Under the pieces are notes generated by a model. It searched no databases and was not told the DNA's origin. It saw only the letters and a list, made by a program, of their open reading frames with translations. Shown one piece after another: positions 1-10,127 of a stretch of 64,000 nt of DNA. The position numbers and the translations under genes are program-made. Location: positions 1,054,001 to 1,118,000 of the forward strand of contig NC_016941.1 of NCBI RefSeq assembly GCF_000236925.1, in the 5' to 3' direction. The stretch's first letter is position 1; each line of letters begins with the position of its first letter. The DNA comes from Staphylococcus argenteus. GTDB taxonomy: Bacteria > Bacillota > Bacilli > Staphylococcales > Staphylococcaceae.

Positions 1-36
1 AATGTAATTTCTGATTTTATAAAGATTCATTCTTTT

Positions 37-67
37 AGAGCTGTAGCATTTGCTACGGCTCTTTTTA
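37..67 (+). terminator. Rho-independent terminator of the upstream gene
   Basis: An 11-bp stem (37-47 with 52-62, one G-T pair) with an ATTT loop is followed by five T. By synteny the gene to the left should be pdhD, which lies outside the window. Confidence 0.85.
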
Positions 68-181
68 ATTTGTGGTTATTTTATTTAGTATATTAAATCT
101 AAAACATTATAAAATACTATTTCGATATCAAAATGACATGTTATACTAGCGTTGCTAACAAATGAGTGGAGGTGATTTTCA

Positions 182-454
182 ATGGAATATGAATATCCAA
201 TCGATTTAGACTGGAGCAACGAAGAAATGCTTTCAGTAATTACATTCTTTAATCATGTTGAAAAATATTATGAGTCAGGAGTTAATGCAGGAAAATTTAT
301 GCAAGCGTATAAAGTATTTAAATCAATAGTTCCTGGCAAAGCTGAAGAGAAGCAAATCTTCAATACATTTGAAAAAAGTAGTGGATACAATAGCTACAAA
401 GCTATTCAAAATGTTAAAACGTACTCTGAAGATCAATATGTGACAGCAAAGTAA
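182..454 (+). CDS. UPF0223 family protein (YktA-like)
   Basis: A small soluble 90-aa protein of the UPF0223 family, whose function is not known. The start ATG follows a strong ribosome site (GGAGGTG at about 168-174). There is no signal peptide or membrane segment; the protein is acidic near the N terminus ([12 protein letters not shown]) and predicted mostly helical. In Bacillus subtilis the homologue yktA lies near yktB and an inositol-phosphatase gene, and the same set occurs here, although the pot operon and mntH come between. The family call rests on recall of the sequence and on this gene order. Confidence 0.85.
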   Translation: MEYEYPIDLDWSNEEMLSVITFFNHVEKYYESGVNAGKFMQAYKVFKSIVPGKAEEKQIFNTFEKSSGYNSYKAIQNVKTYSEDQYVTAK

Positions 455-598
455 TAATTTGTTTGAAATGATATATTTTATACAGGTTTTTCATTAAAAG
501 CTATTGCTAATAAAGCTATATTTTGGTACCTTTATCAAGTGTTAAACAAAATGTTTGATAATAGTAAACTTAATATAGCTTTTTTAGGTGGAAAAATA

Positions 599-1138
599 AT
601 GAACATAGGTAATAAAATTAAAAATCTTAGAAGAATTAAAAATCTCACGCAAGAAGAACTTGCTGAGCGTACAGACTTATCAAAAGGATACATTTCACAA
701 ATTGAAAGTGAACATGCATCGCCAAGTATGGAAACATTTTTAAATATCATTGAGGTATTAGGGACAACACCCAGTGATTTTTTTAAAGATACTGAAAATG
801 AAAAAGTGTTATATAAGAAGGCGGATCAAGTTATTTATGATGAATATGATGAAGGTTACATATTAAATTGGTTAGTATCAAAATCTAACGAATATGATAT
901 GGAGCCATTAATACTAACGTTAAAGCCTGGTGCTTCATATAAAACTTTTAATCCATCAGAGTCTGATACATTTATTTATTGCATGTCAGGTCAAATTACA
1001 CTTAATTTAGGTAAAGAAAAATATCAAGCACAAGAAGAAGACGTTTTGTATTTTAAAGCACGTGACAATCATCGCTTATCTAATGAATCAAACGTTGAAA
1101 CACGAATACTTATTGTAGCAACAGCTTCATATTTATAG
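599..1138 (+). CDS. XRE-cupin transcriptional regulator of the pot operon
   Basis: A 179-aa two-domain regulator. An XRE helix-turn-helix occupies about residues 5-60 (motifs [15 protein letters not shown] and YISQIES) and a cupin sensor domain about residues 105-178. XRE-cupin proteins beside polyamine genes usually repress or activate them in response to polyamines. It sits 11 bp upstream of potA in the same direction, so it is probably the first gene of a potRABCD operon. An open frame reaches back to 539, but the ATG at 599 has the ribosome site (AGGTGG at 586-591), so I chose it. The ligand is an inference from context. Confidence 0.88.
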   Translation: MNIGNKIKNLRRIKNLTQEELAERTDLSKGYISQIESEHASPSMETFLNIIEVLGTTPSDFFKDTENEKVLYKKADQVIYDEYDEGYILNWLVSKSNEYDMEPLILTLKPGASYKTFNPSESDTFIYCMSGQITLNLGKEKYQAQEEDVLYFKARDNHRLSNESNVETRILIVATASYL

Positions 1139-1149
1139 GGGGATCTTAT

Positions 1150-2244
1150 ATGGAACCATTATTATCATTAAAATCAGTTAGTAAAAGCTATGATGATCTT
1201 AATATCTTAGACGAGATAGATATCGATATTGAATCGGGATACTTTTATACATTATTAGGTCCTTCAGGTTGTGGAAAAACAACAATTTTAAAATTAATTG
1301 CAGGATTTGAATATCCTGATAGTGGTGAAGTAATTTATCAAAACAAACCAATAGGAAACTTACCTCCAAATAAGCGAAAAGTGAATACGGTCTTTCAAGA
1401 CTATGCTTTATTTCCACATTTAAATGTTTATGATAATATTGCTTTCGGTCTGAAATTAAAAAAATTTTCCAAAGTACAAATCGATCAAAAAGTAAGAGAA
1501 GCATTAAAATTAGTTAAACTATCAGGTTATGAGAAACGAAACATTAATGAAATGAGTGGTGGACAAAAGCAACGTGTCGCAATTGCACGTGCTATTGTAA
1601 ATGAGCCAGAAATTTTATTATTAGACGAATCCTTATCTGCCTTAGATTTAAAATTACGTACAGAAATGCAATATGAATTAAGAGAATTACAATCACGTTT
1701 AGGGATTACCTTCATATTCGTTACGCATGATCAAGAAGAAGCTTTGGCACTCAGTGATTATCTATTTGTGTTGAAAGATGGGAAGATTCAACAATTTGGA
1801 ACACCTACAGATATTTATGATGAACCTGTCAATAGATTTGTAGCTGATTTCATTGGAGAGTCCAACATAGTTGAAGGGCGCATGGTAAGAGATTATGTTG
1901 TGAATATTTATGGACAAGATTTTGAATGTGTTGATATGGGTATACCTGCAAACAAAAAAGTAGAGGTCGTTATTCGACCAGAAGACATTTCGTTAATTAA
2001 AGCGGAAGAAGGATTGTTTAAAGCAACTGTTGATTCTATGTTATTTAGAGGAGTTCACTATGAAATATGTTGTATTGACCGTAAAGGATATGAATGGGTA
2101 ATACAAACGACAAAAAAAGCTGAAGTAGGTAGCGAAGTTGGTCTGTATTTCGACCCTGAAGCAATACACATTATGGTGCCAGGTGAGACTGAAGAAGAAT
2201 TTGATAAACGTATTGAAAGCTACGAGGAAGTTGACAATGCGTAA
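1150..2244 (+). CDS. potA: Spermidine/putrescine ABC transporter, ATP-binding subunit
   Basis: PotA hydrolyses ATP on the cytoplasmic side to drive polyamine uptake through PotB/PotC. The 364-aa protein has Walker A (GPSGCGKT, residues 37-44), Q-loop (FQDYALFP), ABC signature (MSGGQKQ, about 135-141), Walker B (ILLLDE, 155-160), a switch histidine (VTHDQEEA) and a C-terminal TOBE-like domain after about residue 270. Length and architecture match PotA. The start follows GGGGGATCTT. It overlaps the start of potB by 8 bp, which implies translational coupling. Confidence 0.96.
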   Translation: MEPLLSLKSVSKSYDDLNILDEIDIDIESGYFYTLLGPSGCGKTTILKLIAGFEYPDSGEVIYQNKPIGNLPPNKRKVNTVFQDYALFPHLNVYDNIAFGLKLKKFSKVQIDQKVREALKLVKLSGYEKRNINEMSGGQKQRVAIARAIVNEPEILLLDESLSALDLKLRTEMQYELRELQSRLGITFIFVTHDQEEALALSDYLFVLKDGKIQQFGTPTDIYDEPVNRFVADFIGESNIVEGRMVRDYVVNIYGQDFECVDMGIPANKKVEVVIRPEDISLIKAEEGLFKATVDSMLFRGVHYEICCIDRKGYEWVIQTTKKAEVGSEVGLYFDPEAIHIMVPGETEEEFDKRIESYEEVDNA

Positions 2245-3034
2245 TACTAATAAATTACTTTTAATTCCATACTTATTATGGATGGTCATATTTATTATTA
2301 TACCTGTAGTATTACTCGTTTATTTCTCATTTTTAGATATTAATGGACACTTCAGCTTCACCAATTATCAACAAATTTTTACTACTAAATATTTGAAAAT
2401 GTTTGCATATTCAATTTTATACGCTGCTTTGATTACAATTATAACGCTGGTTATCAGTTATCCAGCAGCATACTACATTACTCGCTCAAAATTTCAAAAC
2501 ATCTTGTTAATGATAATGATTATTCCGACATGGATAAATTTGTTGTTAAAGACATATGCTTTTATTGGATTACTTAGTCACGATGGTGTTATAAATCAAT
2601 TTTTCCATTTATTTAATTTACCATCGTTTAATTTGTTATTTACAACTGGGGCATTTTTAGTAGTAGCAAGTTACATTTATATACCATTTATGATTTTACC
2701 AATTTTTAACAGTATGAAAGCCATACCTAATAATTTATTACAAGCATCTAGTGACTTAGGCGCTAGTCCTTTTTATACATTTAGAAAAGTAATTATGCCA
2801 TTGACAAAAGAAGGTGTCATGACTGGTATTCAAGTAACTTTTATCCCATCATTATCATTATTTATGATTACACGTTTAATTGCAGGTAACAAAGTAATAA
2901 ATATTGGTACGGCAATCGAAGAACAATTTTTAACAATTCAAAATTATGGCATGGGGTCAACTATAGCAATATTCCTTATTGTATTTATGGCATTTATTTT
3001 AATCATTACAAAATCATCTAATGGGAGAGGGTGA
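2237..3034 (+). CDS. potB: Spermidine/putrescine ABC transporter, permease
   Basis: A membrane permease of 265 aa with about six hydrophobic segments and the binding-protein-dependent transport loop ([20 protein letters not shown]), the EAA-type motif that docks on PotA. It forms a heterodimeric channel with PotC. The frame is open back to 2138, but that stretch lies inside potA in another frame. The ATG at 2237 overlaps the potA stop and encodes the hydrophobic N terminus expected of PotB. It also overlaps the upstream region of potC. Confidence 0.95.
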   Translation: MRNTNKLLLIPYLLWMVIFIIIPVVLLVYFSFLDINGHFSFTNYQQIFTTKYLKMFAYSILYAALITIITLVISYPAAYYITRSKFQNILLMIMIIPTWINLLLKTYAFIGLLSHDGVINQFFHLFNLPSFNLLFTTGAFLVVASYIYIPFMILPIFNSMKAIPNNLLQASSDLGASPFYTFRKVIMPLTKEGVMTGIQVTFIPSLSLFMITRLIAGNKVINIGTAIEEQFLTIQNYGMGSTIAIFLIVFMAFILIITKSSNGRG

Positions 3035-3039
3035 ATCAT

Positions 3040-3852
3040 ATGAAATGGTATGGAAAGTTATATATAGGAATATTATTAGCAATTTTATACATCCCTATAT
3101 TCTTTTTAATGTTCTATTCATTCAATTCGGCAGGTAATATGATTCACTTTGAGCATTTTACATTAGAACATTATCAATCTTTATTTCAAAATGACCATTT
3201 GATGTCTGTTATTTTCAATACGATAGCTGTGGCACTTATAGCTGCATCTATATCTACAGTAATTGGAACTTTTGGTGCGATTGCCATTTATTATTTAAGA
3301 AATAAGCAATTTAAAGTTACTCTTTTAACGCTTAATAATGTGTTAATGGTGTCATCAGATGTGGTCATAGGTGCGTCATTTTTAATTATGTTTACGACAA
3401 TCGGTCATTTCACAGGTTTAGGATTAGGATTTTGGACAGTTCTTACGTCGCATATTGCGTTCTGTATTCCAATAGTTGTGATTATAGTATTACCGCAACT
3501 TTATGAAATGAATAACAACATGTTAAACGCTGCAAGAGATTTAGGGGCAACTGAGCCACAATTGTTAAGTAATGTTATCATTCCAAATATTTTACCTTCT
3601 ATTATAGGTGGATTCTTTATGGCTTTAACGTATTCATTAGATGACTTTACTGTAAGTTTCTTCGTTACTGGTAATGGTTTTAGTGTATTATCTGTTGAAG
3701 TGTATGCGATGGCGCGTAAAGGAATTAGTATGGAAATAAATGCAATATCGACATTATTATTTGCAGTTATTGTATTTGGTATTCTTGGATATTATTTAAT
3801 TCAATATGTGATTAATAAGAAAAAGCTAATGAAACGAGGTGTAAAACAGTGA
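3040..3852 (+). CDS. potC: Spermidine/putrescine ABC transporter, permease
   Basis: The second permease of the polyamine importer, about 270 aa, with six predicted membrane segments and the EAA loop (AARDLGATEPQLLSNVIIP). I chose the ATG at 3040 because GGGAGAGGG (3023-3031) lies 8-9 bp before it; a GTG at 3031 is possible but has no separate ribosome site. The gene starts 5 bp after the potB stop and its own stop overlaps the GTG of potD, so the operon is tightly coupled. Confidence 0.95.
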   Translation: MKWYGKLYIGILLAILYIPIFFLMFYSFNSAGNMIHFEHFTLEHYQSLFQNDHLMSVIFNTIAVALIAASISTVIGTFGAIAIYYLRNKQFKVTLLTLNNVLMVSSDVVIGASFLIMFTTIGHFTGLGLGFWTVLTSHIAFCIPIVVIIVLPQLYEMNNNMLNAARDLGATEPQLLSNVIIPNILPSIIGGFFMALTYSLDDFTVSFFVTGNGFSVLSVEVYAMARKGISMEINAISTLLFAVIVFGILGYYLIQYVINKKKLMKRGVKQ

Positions 3853-4922
3853 AGAGATTTTTACAACTCATTATAGGTGCTTTAGTTGTTGGAATGATAT
3901 GCCTTGCTGTAAGTCATTGGTTTAAATCAAAAGAACAAGTGCACACGAATCAAAAGATTTATGTTTACAATTGGGGCGAATATATTGATCCGGATTTAAT
4001 TAAAAAGTTTGAAAAAGAAACTGGCATTCAAGTTGTTTATGAAACATTCGATTCAAATGAAGCAATGGAAGCAAAAATTCGCAATGGTGGAACACATTAT
4101 GATGTTGCATTCCCTAGTGAATATACTGTACAAAAACTTAAAAGAGATAACCTATTATTACCAATTAATCATAAAAAAGTACCTAATATTAAAAATTTAG
4201 ATCCTGATTATATGAACATGTCATTCGATAAAGGTAATAAATATTCATTACCTTATTTTTTTGGAACTGTGGGAATACTTTATAATAAGGAAAAGTATCC
4301 AAATGAAACATTTGATAGTTGGAAATCATTGTATAATCCTAAATTTAAAAATCAAATATTATTAGTTGATGGTGCCAGAGAAATTATAGGCATGAGTTTA
4401 AATAAACTTGGGTATAATCTTAATGACAGTAATCCTCATCATCTTAAGGAAGCAGAAAGAGATTTAACAAAATTATCACCACAAGTAAGAGGTGTGGTTG
4501 GTGATGAAATTACCATGATGCTACAGCAAAATGAAGGGAATATTGCGGTAGTTTGGAGCGGAGTTGCAGCACCTTTAGTACAAGAAGGTGATAAATACAA
4601 CTACGTTATTCCAAAAGAAGGTTCTAATCTATGGTTTGATAATATGGTGATTCCTAAAACAGCTCAAAATAAAGAAGGCGCTTATAAATTTATGAATTTC
4701 TTATTGGATGCTAAAAATAACAAACAAAATACGGAATTTGTAGGTTACGCTACACCAAACAAAGCGGCAAGAGATTTATTGCCTAAAGAAATAAAAGATG
4801 ATCACCGATTTTATCCAACAAAACAAGAGCAAAAACGTCTTGAAGTATACAAAGATTTAGGACAAGAAGTTTTAAGTGAATACAACGAAAACTTTTTGAA
4901 TTTCAAAATGTCATTAAAATAA
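3849..4922 (+). CDS. potD: Spermidine/putrescine-binding protein
   Basis: The extracellular solute-binding subunit, 357 aa, type-1 periplasmic-binding fold. The mature start reads IYVYNWGEYIDPDLIKKFEKETG, typical of PotD/PotF, and substrate-binding residues such as W/D in VVWSGVAAPLV and LWFDNM are visible. The N terminus (residues 1-22) is a hydrophobic anchor or signal. Cys18 lies within it, but the preceding residues do not form a good lipobox, so lipid attachment is uncertain. Start codon is GTG, overlapping the potC stop. It closes the operon. Confidence 0.95.
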   Translation: MKRFLQLIIGALVVGMICLAVSHWFKSKEQVHTNQKIYVYNWGEYIDPDLIKKFEKETGIQVVYETFDSNEAMEAKIRNGGTHYDVAFPSEYTVQKLKRDNLLLPINHKKVPNIKNLDPDYMNMSFDKGNKYSLPYFFGTVGILYNKEKYPNETFDSWKSLYNPKFKNQILLVDGAREIIGMSLNKLGYNLNDSNPHHLKEAERDLTKLSPQVRGVVGDEITMMLQQNEGNIAVVWSGVAAPLVQEGDKYNYVIPKEGSNLWFDNMVIPKTAQNKEGAYKFMNFLLDAKNNKQNTEFVGYATPNKAARDLLPKEIKDDHRFYPTKQEQKRLEVYKDLGQEVLSEYNENFLNFKMSLK

Positions 4923-4996
4923 AAATCATAAATAGTAGTTATTTGTTGGATATTTAGTTATAATAACTGGATAAGTACTATAAGGAGTTGTAACGA

Positions 4997-6010
4997 ATGA
5001 CTGGAGAACAATTTACTCAAATTAAACGTCCAGTAAGTAGATTAACTGAAAAAGTTCTAGGTTGGCTATGTTGGGTAATGTTATTAGTGCTTACCATTAT
5101 TACTATGTTTATAGCACTTGTTTCATTTAGTAATAATACATCAATTGCTAATCTTGAAAATACATTAAACAACAATGCTTTTATTCAACAATTATTAGCT
5201 GGTAACGGCTATAATACAACACAATTTGTAATTTGGTTACAAAATGGTATATGGGCGATTATCGTTTACTTTATTGTGTGTTTATTAATTTCATTTTTAG
5301 CACTTATTTCAATGAATATTAGAATTTTGTCAGGCTTTTTATTCTTAATATCAGCTTTTGTAACGATTCCTTTAATCTTACTTATTGTTACATTAATCAT
5401 ACCAATTTTATTCTTTATAATTGCAATGATGATGTTTATAAGAAAAGATAAAGTTGAAATGGTTGGTCCGCAATATTATGAAGGCTATAATGAGCCATAT
5501 TATGATTATCGTGAACCAGTATATGAACGACCTCAACCAAAAGATGAATACTATGATGAACCTAAACATGAAAGTGAAGCGGAGAAAGCGCATACTGTAT
5601 ATGATCAAGAGAAAGATAAATATGATCAATTTCCTAAACGTGCAGTTGAAAGTGAATATAATACCGTGGAAACAAGTGAGGGCGAACCATCAGTATTATC
5701 TCGACAAGCTAAATACAAACAAAAAAGTACCGAAGAGTTAGGTATTGAAGATGATGGGTATTATGCAGAACCAGAAGTTGACCCTAAAGAACTTAAGGCT
5801 CAACAAAAAAGAGAAAAAGCTGAAATTAAAGCGAAAAAGAAAGAAAAACGAAAAGCATATAATCAACGAATGAAAGAACGTAGAAAAAATCAACCTAGTG
5901 CAGTTAGTCAACGTCGAATGAATTTTGAAGAGCGACGTCAAATTTACAACAATGATATTACCGAAGAACGCAATTCAAGTGAAGTTAAGGACAATAACAA
6001 ACACGAATAA
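4997..6010 (+). CDS. Membrane protein with long charged, tyrosine-rich cytoplasmic tail
   Basis: A 337-aa protein I do not recognise as a named family beyond staphylococci. Hydrophobic segments lie at about 22-43, 85-106 and 109-148 (probably two spans). The tail from residue 150 is soluble and very charged: first rich in Y, E and P (YYEGYNEPYYDYREP), then rich in K, R and E and probably helical (KAQQKREKAEIKAKKK). The gene has its own ribosome site (AAGGAG about 4982-4987) and lies 74 bp after potD, with a strong terminator behind it. It could be an envelope or division-site scaffold, but nothing in the sequence proves a role. Confidence 0.75.
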   Translation: MTGEQFTQIKRPVSRLTEKVLGWLCWVMLLVLTIITMFIALVSFSNNTSIANLENTLNNNAFIQQLLAGNGYNTTQFVIWLQNGIWAIIVYFIVCLLISFLALISMNIRILSGFLFLISAFVTIPLILLIVTLIIPILFFIIAMMMFIRKDKVEMVGPQYYEGYNEPYYDYREPVYERPQPKDEYYDEPKHESEAEKAHTVYDQEKDKYDQFPKRAVESEYNTVETSEGEPSVLSRQAKYKQKSTEELGIEDDGYYAEPEVDPKELKAQQKREKAEIKAKKKEKRKAYNQRMKERRKNQPSAVSQRRMNFEERRQIYNNDITEERNSSEVKDNNKHE

Positions 6011-6017
6011 ATAAAAT

Positions 6018-6074
6018 AAGCCAGATTAGTGTAGAAGATATAGAAATTCTTTCATGCTAATCTGGCTTTTTTGA
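6018..6074 (+). terminator. Rho-independent terminator
   Basis: A 12-bp perfect stem (6018-6029 with 6057-6068) is followed by a T-run. It ends the transcript of the membrane protein gene at 4997-6010. Confidence 0.85.
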
Positions 6075-6248
6075 AATCAATGCTACTTAAATAAAGCTTG
6101 AAATAAAAGTTACAAAAGATGAGTGTAATTGATCCTGCTTTTAAAATGAATATAGTTTAACTATTAAATTTAATTATTATTGTGTTCCCGGGTAAAAATT
6201 TTAAAAAAGAAAGTGAAAATATGGTAATATACAAGTAAATTAAACTTC

Positions 6249-6265
6249 GTATATTTAAAATATAC
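6249..6265. promoter_or_regulatory. AT-rich 8-1-8 palindrome before the 6308 gene
   Basis: GTATATTT-A-AAATATAC is a perfect inverted repeat 42 bp before the start codon at 6308. It may be an operator or simply AT-rich promoter DNA; no regulator can be named. Confidence 0.3.
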
Positions 6266-6307
6266 ATATATCTTAGTTCACCTAATACAAATAGAAAGGA
6301 TAATAAC

Positions 6308-6742
6308 ATGAATAGAAAACCTGAATTAATTATGTCTTGGATTGCAAACAGTATTAGTATTATTTATTTTTTAATCTTAGGTTTATCATATGTTTCATTA
6401 AAAAGTGGTAACGCGACACAAAGGGAAGAATTAGCAAAGCAGTTGTCTAAAAATGGAGGTAATGTGTCTTTAGATATGCTTACTACATCAATAGGCGTTC
6501 TGGCAATTATTTTATTGCTTTCAACTCTTTATGGAATATTTGCAACTATCTGTATCAAAGCGCGTAGAAAATTAGCGATATCACTTTTCGTCTTTGCAGT
6601 CATTATAAGTTTTATAGCATTAAATTTGTTAGCGATTATTTTATGGATTGTCGTCATATTTATGTTAATTTCTAAAAAGGAACAGACTGAAAAAAGCTAT
6701 ACGGAAAAACGCCATAAAGACGATGAATACATTTATCATTAA
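6308..6742 (+). CDS. Small multi-pass membrane protein (DUF4064-like)
   Basis: A 144-aa protein with hydrophobic segments at about 9-30, 57-82 and 87-123 (two spans), a polar extracellular loop at about 31-55 and a charged C-terminal tail (EKSYTEKRHKDDE). This layout resembles the DUF4064 family of staphylococcal membrane proteins, whose function is unknown. The start follows AGAAAGGA. It stands alone between a terminator upstream and a shared bidirectional terminator with mntH downstream. Confidence 0.75.
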   Translation: MNRKPELIMSWIANSISIIYFLILGLSYVSLKSGNATQREELAKQLSKNGGNVSLDMLTTSIGVLAIILLLSTLYGIFATICIKARRKLAISLFVFAVIISFIALNLLAIILWIVVIFMLISKKEQTEKSYTEKRHKDDEYIYH

Positions 6743-6757
6743 TTAATATATTAAAAA

Positions 6758-6816
6758 GAAAAACCATTAAAATGTAGTTGGTCTAATAATGACTAAACGT
6801 ACATTCTAATGGTTTT
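6758..6816. terminator. Bidirectional terminator between the 6308 gene and mntH
   Basis: A 17-bp stem with one mismatch (about 6759-6775 with 6800-6816) is flanked by A-run on the left and T-run on the right, so it can stop transcripts from both convergent genes. Confidence 0.8.
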
Positions 6817-6820
6817 TTAA

Positions 6821-8173
6821 TTATCCTTGTAATTCTTGGAATGTTTCAATGATTAAGTATACATTTAAAATACTTAAAATTATGATTAGTGTCCACGAAA
6901 TAATATTTACCCATGTTTTATTATAAAAAGGTCCCATTAAATCTTTATTACTAGTTGCCAATTGTAATGGAATTAAACAAAATGGTAACGCAATACTTAG
7001 GAATACTTGAGAGAAAACAAGTAACTGTTCTATTTTAGCTGCGTTACCTTTAAAAATGATTAAACAGACGATAACAGGAATGATTGCAAGTGAACGTGTT
7101 ATTAAGCGTCTTAACCAGTTTGGTATTTGTAATCTCAAAAATCCTTCCATAACAATTTGTCCAGCTAAAGTACCAGTAATAGTTGAGTTTTGGCCGGATG
7201 CAAGTAAAGCAACGGCAAATAATGTACTCATAACTGCACCCATAGTCGCGCCAAGAACAGGTTCTGTTTTTAATGCATGATATAAATCATAGAAACCACC
7301 TAAATCATCTGCATTAGAATTGAAAAATAGTGATGCACCTAAAACTAATAATAAGCAATTGACTACAAATGCAACTGACAATTGAATATTTGAATCTATT
7401 GTAGCAAATTTAATAGCTTGTGCTTTTTCTTCGTTACTATGTCTAGAGTATGTTCTAGATTGTACAATTGATGAATGAAGATATAAATTGTGAGGCATAA
7501 TGGTCGCACCAATAATACCTAATGCAATATAAAGAATACCATTGTTTGTAATGATTTCACTATGTGGTATAAATCCGTTTAACACTTCATTTAATTGTGG
7601 TGATGAAATATACACTTCAAATATGAAGATGAACAGTACTGTGAAAATTAAAGTACCAACAATGGCTTCAATTTTTCTGAAACCATATTTCATTATAAAT
7701 AAAAGTAAGAATACATCAAGTACAGTTATTAACGCGCCAACAATCAAAGGTATATTAAATAGTAAGTTAAGTGCAATCGCACTTCCTATAACTTCTGCAA
7801 TATCAGTGGCAATGATTGCGAGCTCTGCAATAATCCAAAATATAATTGCAATAGGTCTCGATAAATAATGTCGAGTCATTTGTGCTAAGTCCATACCTGT
7901 TGCTATGCCTAATCTTACCGTCATACTTTGAAGTAACATTGCTGATAAGCTTGAAATAAGAATTACGAATAGCAAAGTATAGCCATATTGTGCGCCACCT
8001 TGCATAGATGTTATCCAATTTCCAGGATCCATATAACCGACTGCGACTAAGAGACCAGGTCCAAGAAATGATAAGAATTTTTGTTTGTTTGAACTTCGAT
8101 GATCGAATTTCACCGTATTATTAATTTCGTCTAAACTTAATTGTTCTTTTGTTGAAAGTTGTTTGTTATTCAT
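6821..8173 (-). CDS. mntH: NRAMP-type manganese transporter
   Basis: A proton-coupled divalent metal (mainly Mn2+) importer of 450 aa with about eleven membrane segments. The metal-binding motif of TM1 is present (GYMDPGNW) and the TM6 motif reads [14 protein letters not shown], both hallmark NRAMP sites. Length matches the family. The ribosome site is GAGGTGA just upstream on the minus strand. The promoter overlaps a MntR-type palindrome (8223-8238), so repression by MntR with manganese is expected. Confidence 0.96.
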   Translation of the reverse strand: MNNKQLSTKEQLSLDEINNTVKFDHRSSNKQKFLSFLGPGLLVAVGYMDPGNWITSMQGGAQYGYTLLFVILISSLSAMLLQSMTVRLGIATGMDLAQMTRHYLSRPIAIIFWIIAELAIIATDIAEVIGSAIALNLLFNIPLIVGALITVLDVFLLLFIMKYGFRKIEAIVGTLIFTVLFIFIFEVYISSPQLNEVLNGFIPHSEIITNNGILYIALGIIGATIMPHNLYLHSSIVQSRTYSRHSNEEKAQAIKFATIDSNIQLSVAFVVNCLLLVLGASLFFNSNADDLGGFYDLYHALKTEPVLGATMGAVMSTLFAVALLASGQNSTITGTLAGQIVMEGFLRLQIPNWLRRLITRSLAIIPVIVCLIIFKGNAAKIEQLLVFSQVFLSIALPFCLIPLQLATSNKDLMGPFYNKTWVNIISWTLIIILSILNVYLIIETFQELQG

Positions 8174-8203
8174 TTTGACTCACCTCTACTTCTTATGGAC
8201 AAT

Positions 8204-8232
8204 ATAATAACCTAATAAAATGTTTAGGTCAA
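8204..8232 (-). promoter_or_regulatory. mntH promoter
   Basis: On the minus strand, TTGACC (8232-8227) and TATTAT (8209-8204) are 17 bp apart, a near-consensus vegetative promoter about 30 bp upstream of the mntH start. Confidence 0.75.
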
Positions 8233-8238
8233 CCTAAA
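8223..8238. promoter_or_regulatory. MntR-type operator
   Basis: TTTAGGT-CA-ACCTAAA is a perfect 7-2-7 palindrome that covers the -35 box of mntH. Its form fits DtxR/MntR-family operators and its position would block RNA polymerase. Confidence 0.75.
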
Positions 8239-8298
8239 AATATTTTGATTTTTTTAAAAGCGTGAATTATTATGTTAGAAAATCAGTGTGGAAATAAA

Positions 8299-8337
8299 AA
8301 ATAAGCGCAAAATCAACAATGTAATTTAGCGCTCATT
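8299..8337 (-). terminator. Probable terminator of the DUF1054 gene
   Basis: On the minus strand AGCGCTAAA pairs imperfectly with TTTTGCGCT and is followed by a run of T. The stem has a mismatch. Confidence 0.5.
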
Positions 8338-8369
8338 ATATATAAAATGATAATTTGATGCAAAACAAT

Positions 8370-8984
8370 CTATGCAGAATAGAATGGTAAAAATTGATCG
8401 AAAGTTTCTTCTAAAAAGGCAAGAAATGCTTTATCACTTTTTAAACGTTTATCTTGAGGTGTAATCGCACGTGCAATAAAGAATTCGCCTTTTTTAACAT
8501 TAATAGCTCTTTGAATTGCTTCTTTTAAAGCGTCATCTGTTAAATCTTTTATCAATGGTTTATCTGGTTTCATATGATCTAAACAAACTCGATAATCATC
8601 TGGTAATTGCTTAATTGCTTCGAATTTTCTTTCGAATACCTTTGCACGTGATGCTTTATCTTTGGCTTCATGCATAATACCAAACATAACAAATAATTGG
8701 TCTTTAAACATTCCAATTTGGAAATGTGGTAGCATTTTATAACCACGTTTGTTTGTTGCAAATGCAACCCATGTATCTTTAGGAGGGTTTACACTTCTTC
8801 TTGCATGTTTTGCGACATGTGGATAAAATGTTTCTCCGGTTTGGCTTGTAAAGAAATCGCTGAAATAATCTCCTAATTGATGAAGTTGTGGTCGTATATA
8901 TTCATTTAAAGCTTCCATTCTGGCATCTAAGCCATCAACATCAAATGCCTTAAAATCTTTAGGTGTAAATGTGTATTTTGTCAT
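8370..8984 (-). CDS. DUF1054 (YktB/UPF0637) family protein
   Basis: A soluble 204-aa protein of the DUF1054/UPF0637 family, of which structures are known but no biochemical role is settled. It has no signal peptide. Characteristic stretches are [18 protein letters not shown] at the start and [20 protein letters not shown] mid-protein. The start has a good ribosome site (AACAGGAGGTAACC, minus strand). It is divergent from the phosphatase-like gene at 9142, as yktB and its neighbour are in related genomes. Confidence 0.88.
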   Translation of the reverse strand: MTKYTFTPKDFKAFDVDGLDARMEALNEYIRPQLHQLGDYFSDFFTSQTGETFYPHVAKHARRSVNPPKDTWVAFATNKRGYKMLPHFQIGMFKDQLFVMFGIMHEAKDKASRAKVFERKFEAIKQLPDDYRVCLDHMKPDKPLIKDLTDDALKEAIQRAINVKKGEFFIARAITPQDKRLKSDKAFLAFLEETFDQFLPFYSA

Positions 8985-9141
8985 AGGTTACCTCCTGTTA
9001 CATCTTTAAAAATATTGTAGCATATGTTCTCTAGAATACGGATTAAGACGCTCGCATTTAATTAAACATTTTTATTTTAATCTTAAAAAGTTATTTTTAT
9101 AAAATGTTGATGTATAATAGGGGATGTTAGGAGATGATGTT

Positions 9142-9969
9142 ATGGCACTTTACGAATTCGCCCAAGGACTTATTCAAGAGGCAGGAATTAGAATTAAACA
9201 ATTAATGGAACAAAATTTGACGATTGAAACAAAGTCAAACCCCAATGACCTTGTTACTAATGTTGATAAGGCTACTGAAGATTATATTTTTGATACGATT
9301 TTAAAAACTTATCCAGACCATCAAGTTTTAGGTGAAGAAGGGCATGGTCATGACATCGATACATCTCAAGGTACGGTATGGATTGTAGACCCAATCGATG
9401 GCACTTTAAATTTTGTACACCAACAAGAAAATTTTGCAATTTCTATTGGTATTTTTATTGATGGAAAACCTTATGCTGGTTTTGTATATGATGTTATGGC
9501 GGATGTGTTATACCATGCAAAAGTTGGAGAAGGTGCATTTCGACGAAACCAGCGTTTGCCGCTTTTAAAGGATTCAAAATTAAAGCAAAGTATTATTGGG
9601 ATAAATCCAAATTGGTTAACTAAACCGGTATTAGGAGATATTTTTAAAGATATCGTTAATGACTCAAGAAGTGCAAGAGCATATGGTAGTGCTGCGCTTG
9701 AAATTGTATCTGTTGCGACAGGGAATTTAGAAGCATACATGACACCAAGATTACAGCCATGGGACTTTGCAGGTGGACTAGTAATATTAAATGAAGTAAA
9801 TGCTAAAGCTTCAAACTTATTAGACGATTCGTTAACAATTAGTGGCCCAAATTCAATTTTAGTTGGAAATCATGGCGTTCATCAAGAAATAGTGGAAGAT
9901 TATTTAAATCCTCATCGAGAAACGTTAATCAATTTACATCAAAAACGTTTTAATAGAAAATCTAAATGA
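9142..9969 (+). CDS. Inositol monophosphatase family protein
   Basis: A cytoplasmic Mg2+-dependent phosphatase of 275 aa, inositol-monophosphatase/SuhB superfamily. Metal-binding motifs are visible: GEEGH (about residue 66), DPIDGTLNF (about 85-93) and the C-terminal WDFAGG. The physiological substrate in staphylococci is not known from the sequence; 3'-phosphoadenosine phosphates, inositol phosphates and NADP are used in the superfamily. An ATG at 9124 is in frame, but AGGAG (9129-9133) best serves the ATG at 9142. Confidence 0.9.
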   Translation: MALYEFAQGLIQEAGIRIKQLMEQNLTIETKSNPNDLVTNVDKATEDYIFDTILKTYPDHQVLGEEGHGHDIDTSQGTVWIVDPIDGTLNFVHQQENFAISIGIFIDGKPYAGFVYDVMADVLYHAKVGEGAFRRNQRLPLLKDSKLKQSIIGINPNWLTKPVLGDIFKDIVNDSRSARAYGSAALEIVSVATGNLEAYMTPRLQPWDFAGGLVILNEVNAKASNLLDDSLTISGPNSILVGNHGVHQEIVEDYLNPHRETLINLHQKRFNRKSK

Positions 9970-9978
9970 TTATAAAAC

Positions 9979-10027
9979 AAGAGTGACATGTCGTCCTATT
10001 AATATTAGGAAACATGTCACTCTTTTT
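9979..10027. terminator. Rho-independent terminator
   Basis: A 13-bp perfect stem (AAGAGTGACATGT with its complement at 10012-10024) with an inner stem and a following T-run ends the phosphatase-like gene. Confidence 0.85.
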
Positions 10028-10127
10028 AATAATTGTAAAAACAACGCTCATAAGTGATGACATTTTATATTTAACTGAGTAAATATTTGAATTGCTCACA
10101 TTAAACGCGTGTTGCTAACATTATAGA

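Noticed and set aside
2138..2236. N-terminal extension of potB
   Set aside because: It lies wholly inside potA in another frame, and the ATG at 2237 gives the expected hydrophobic N terminus.
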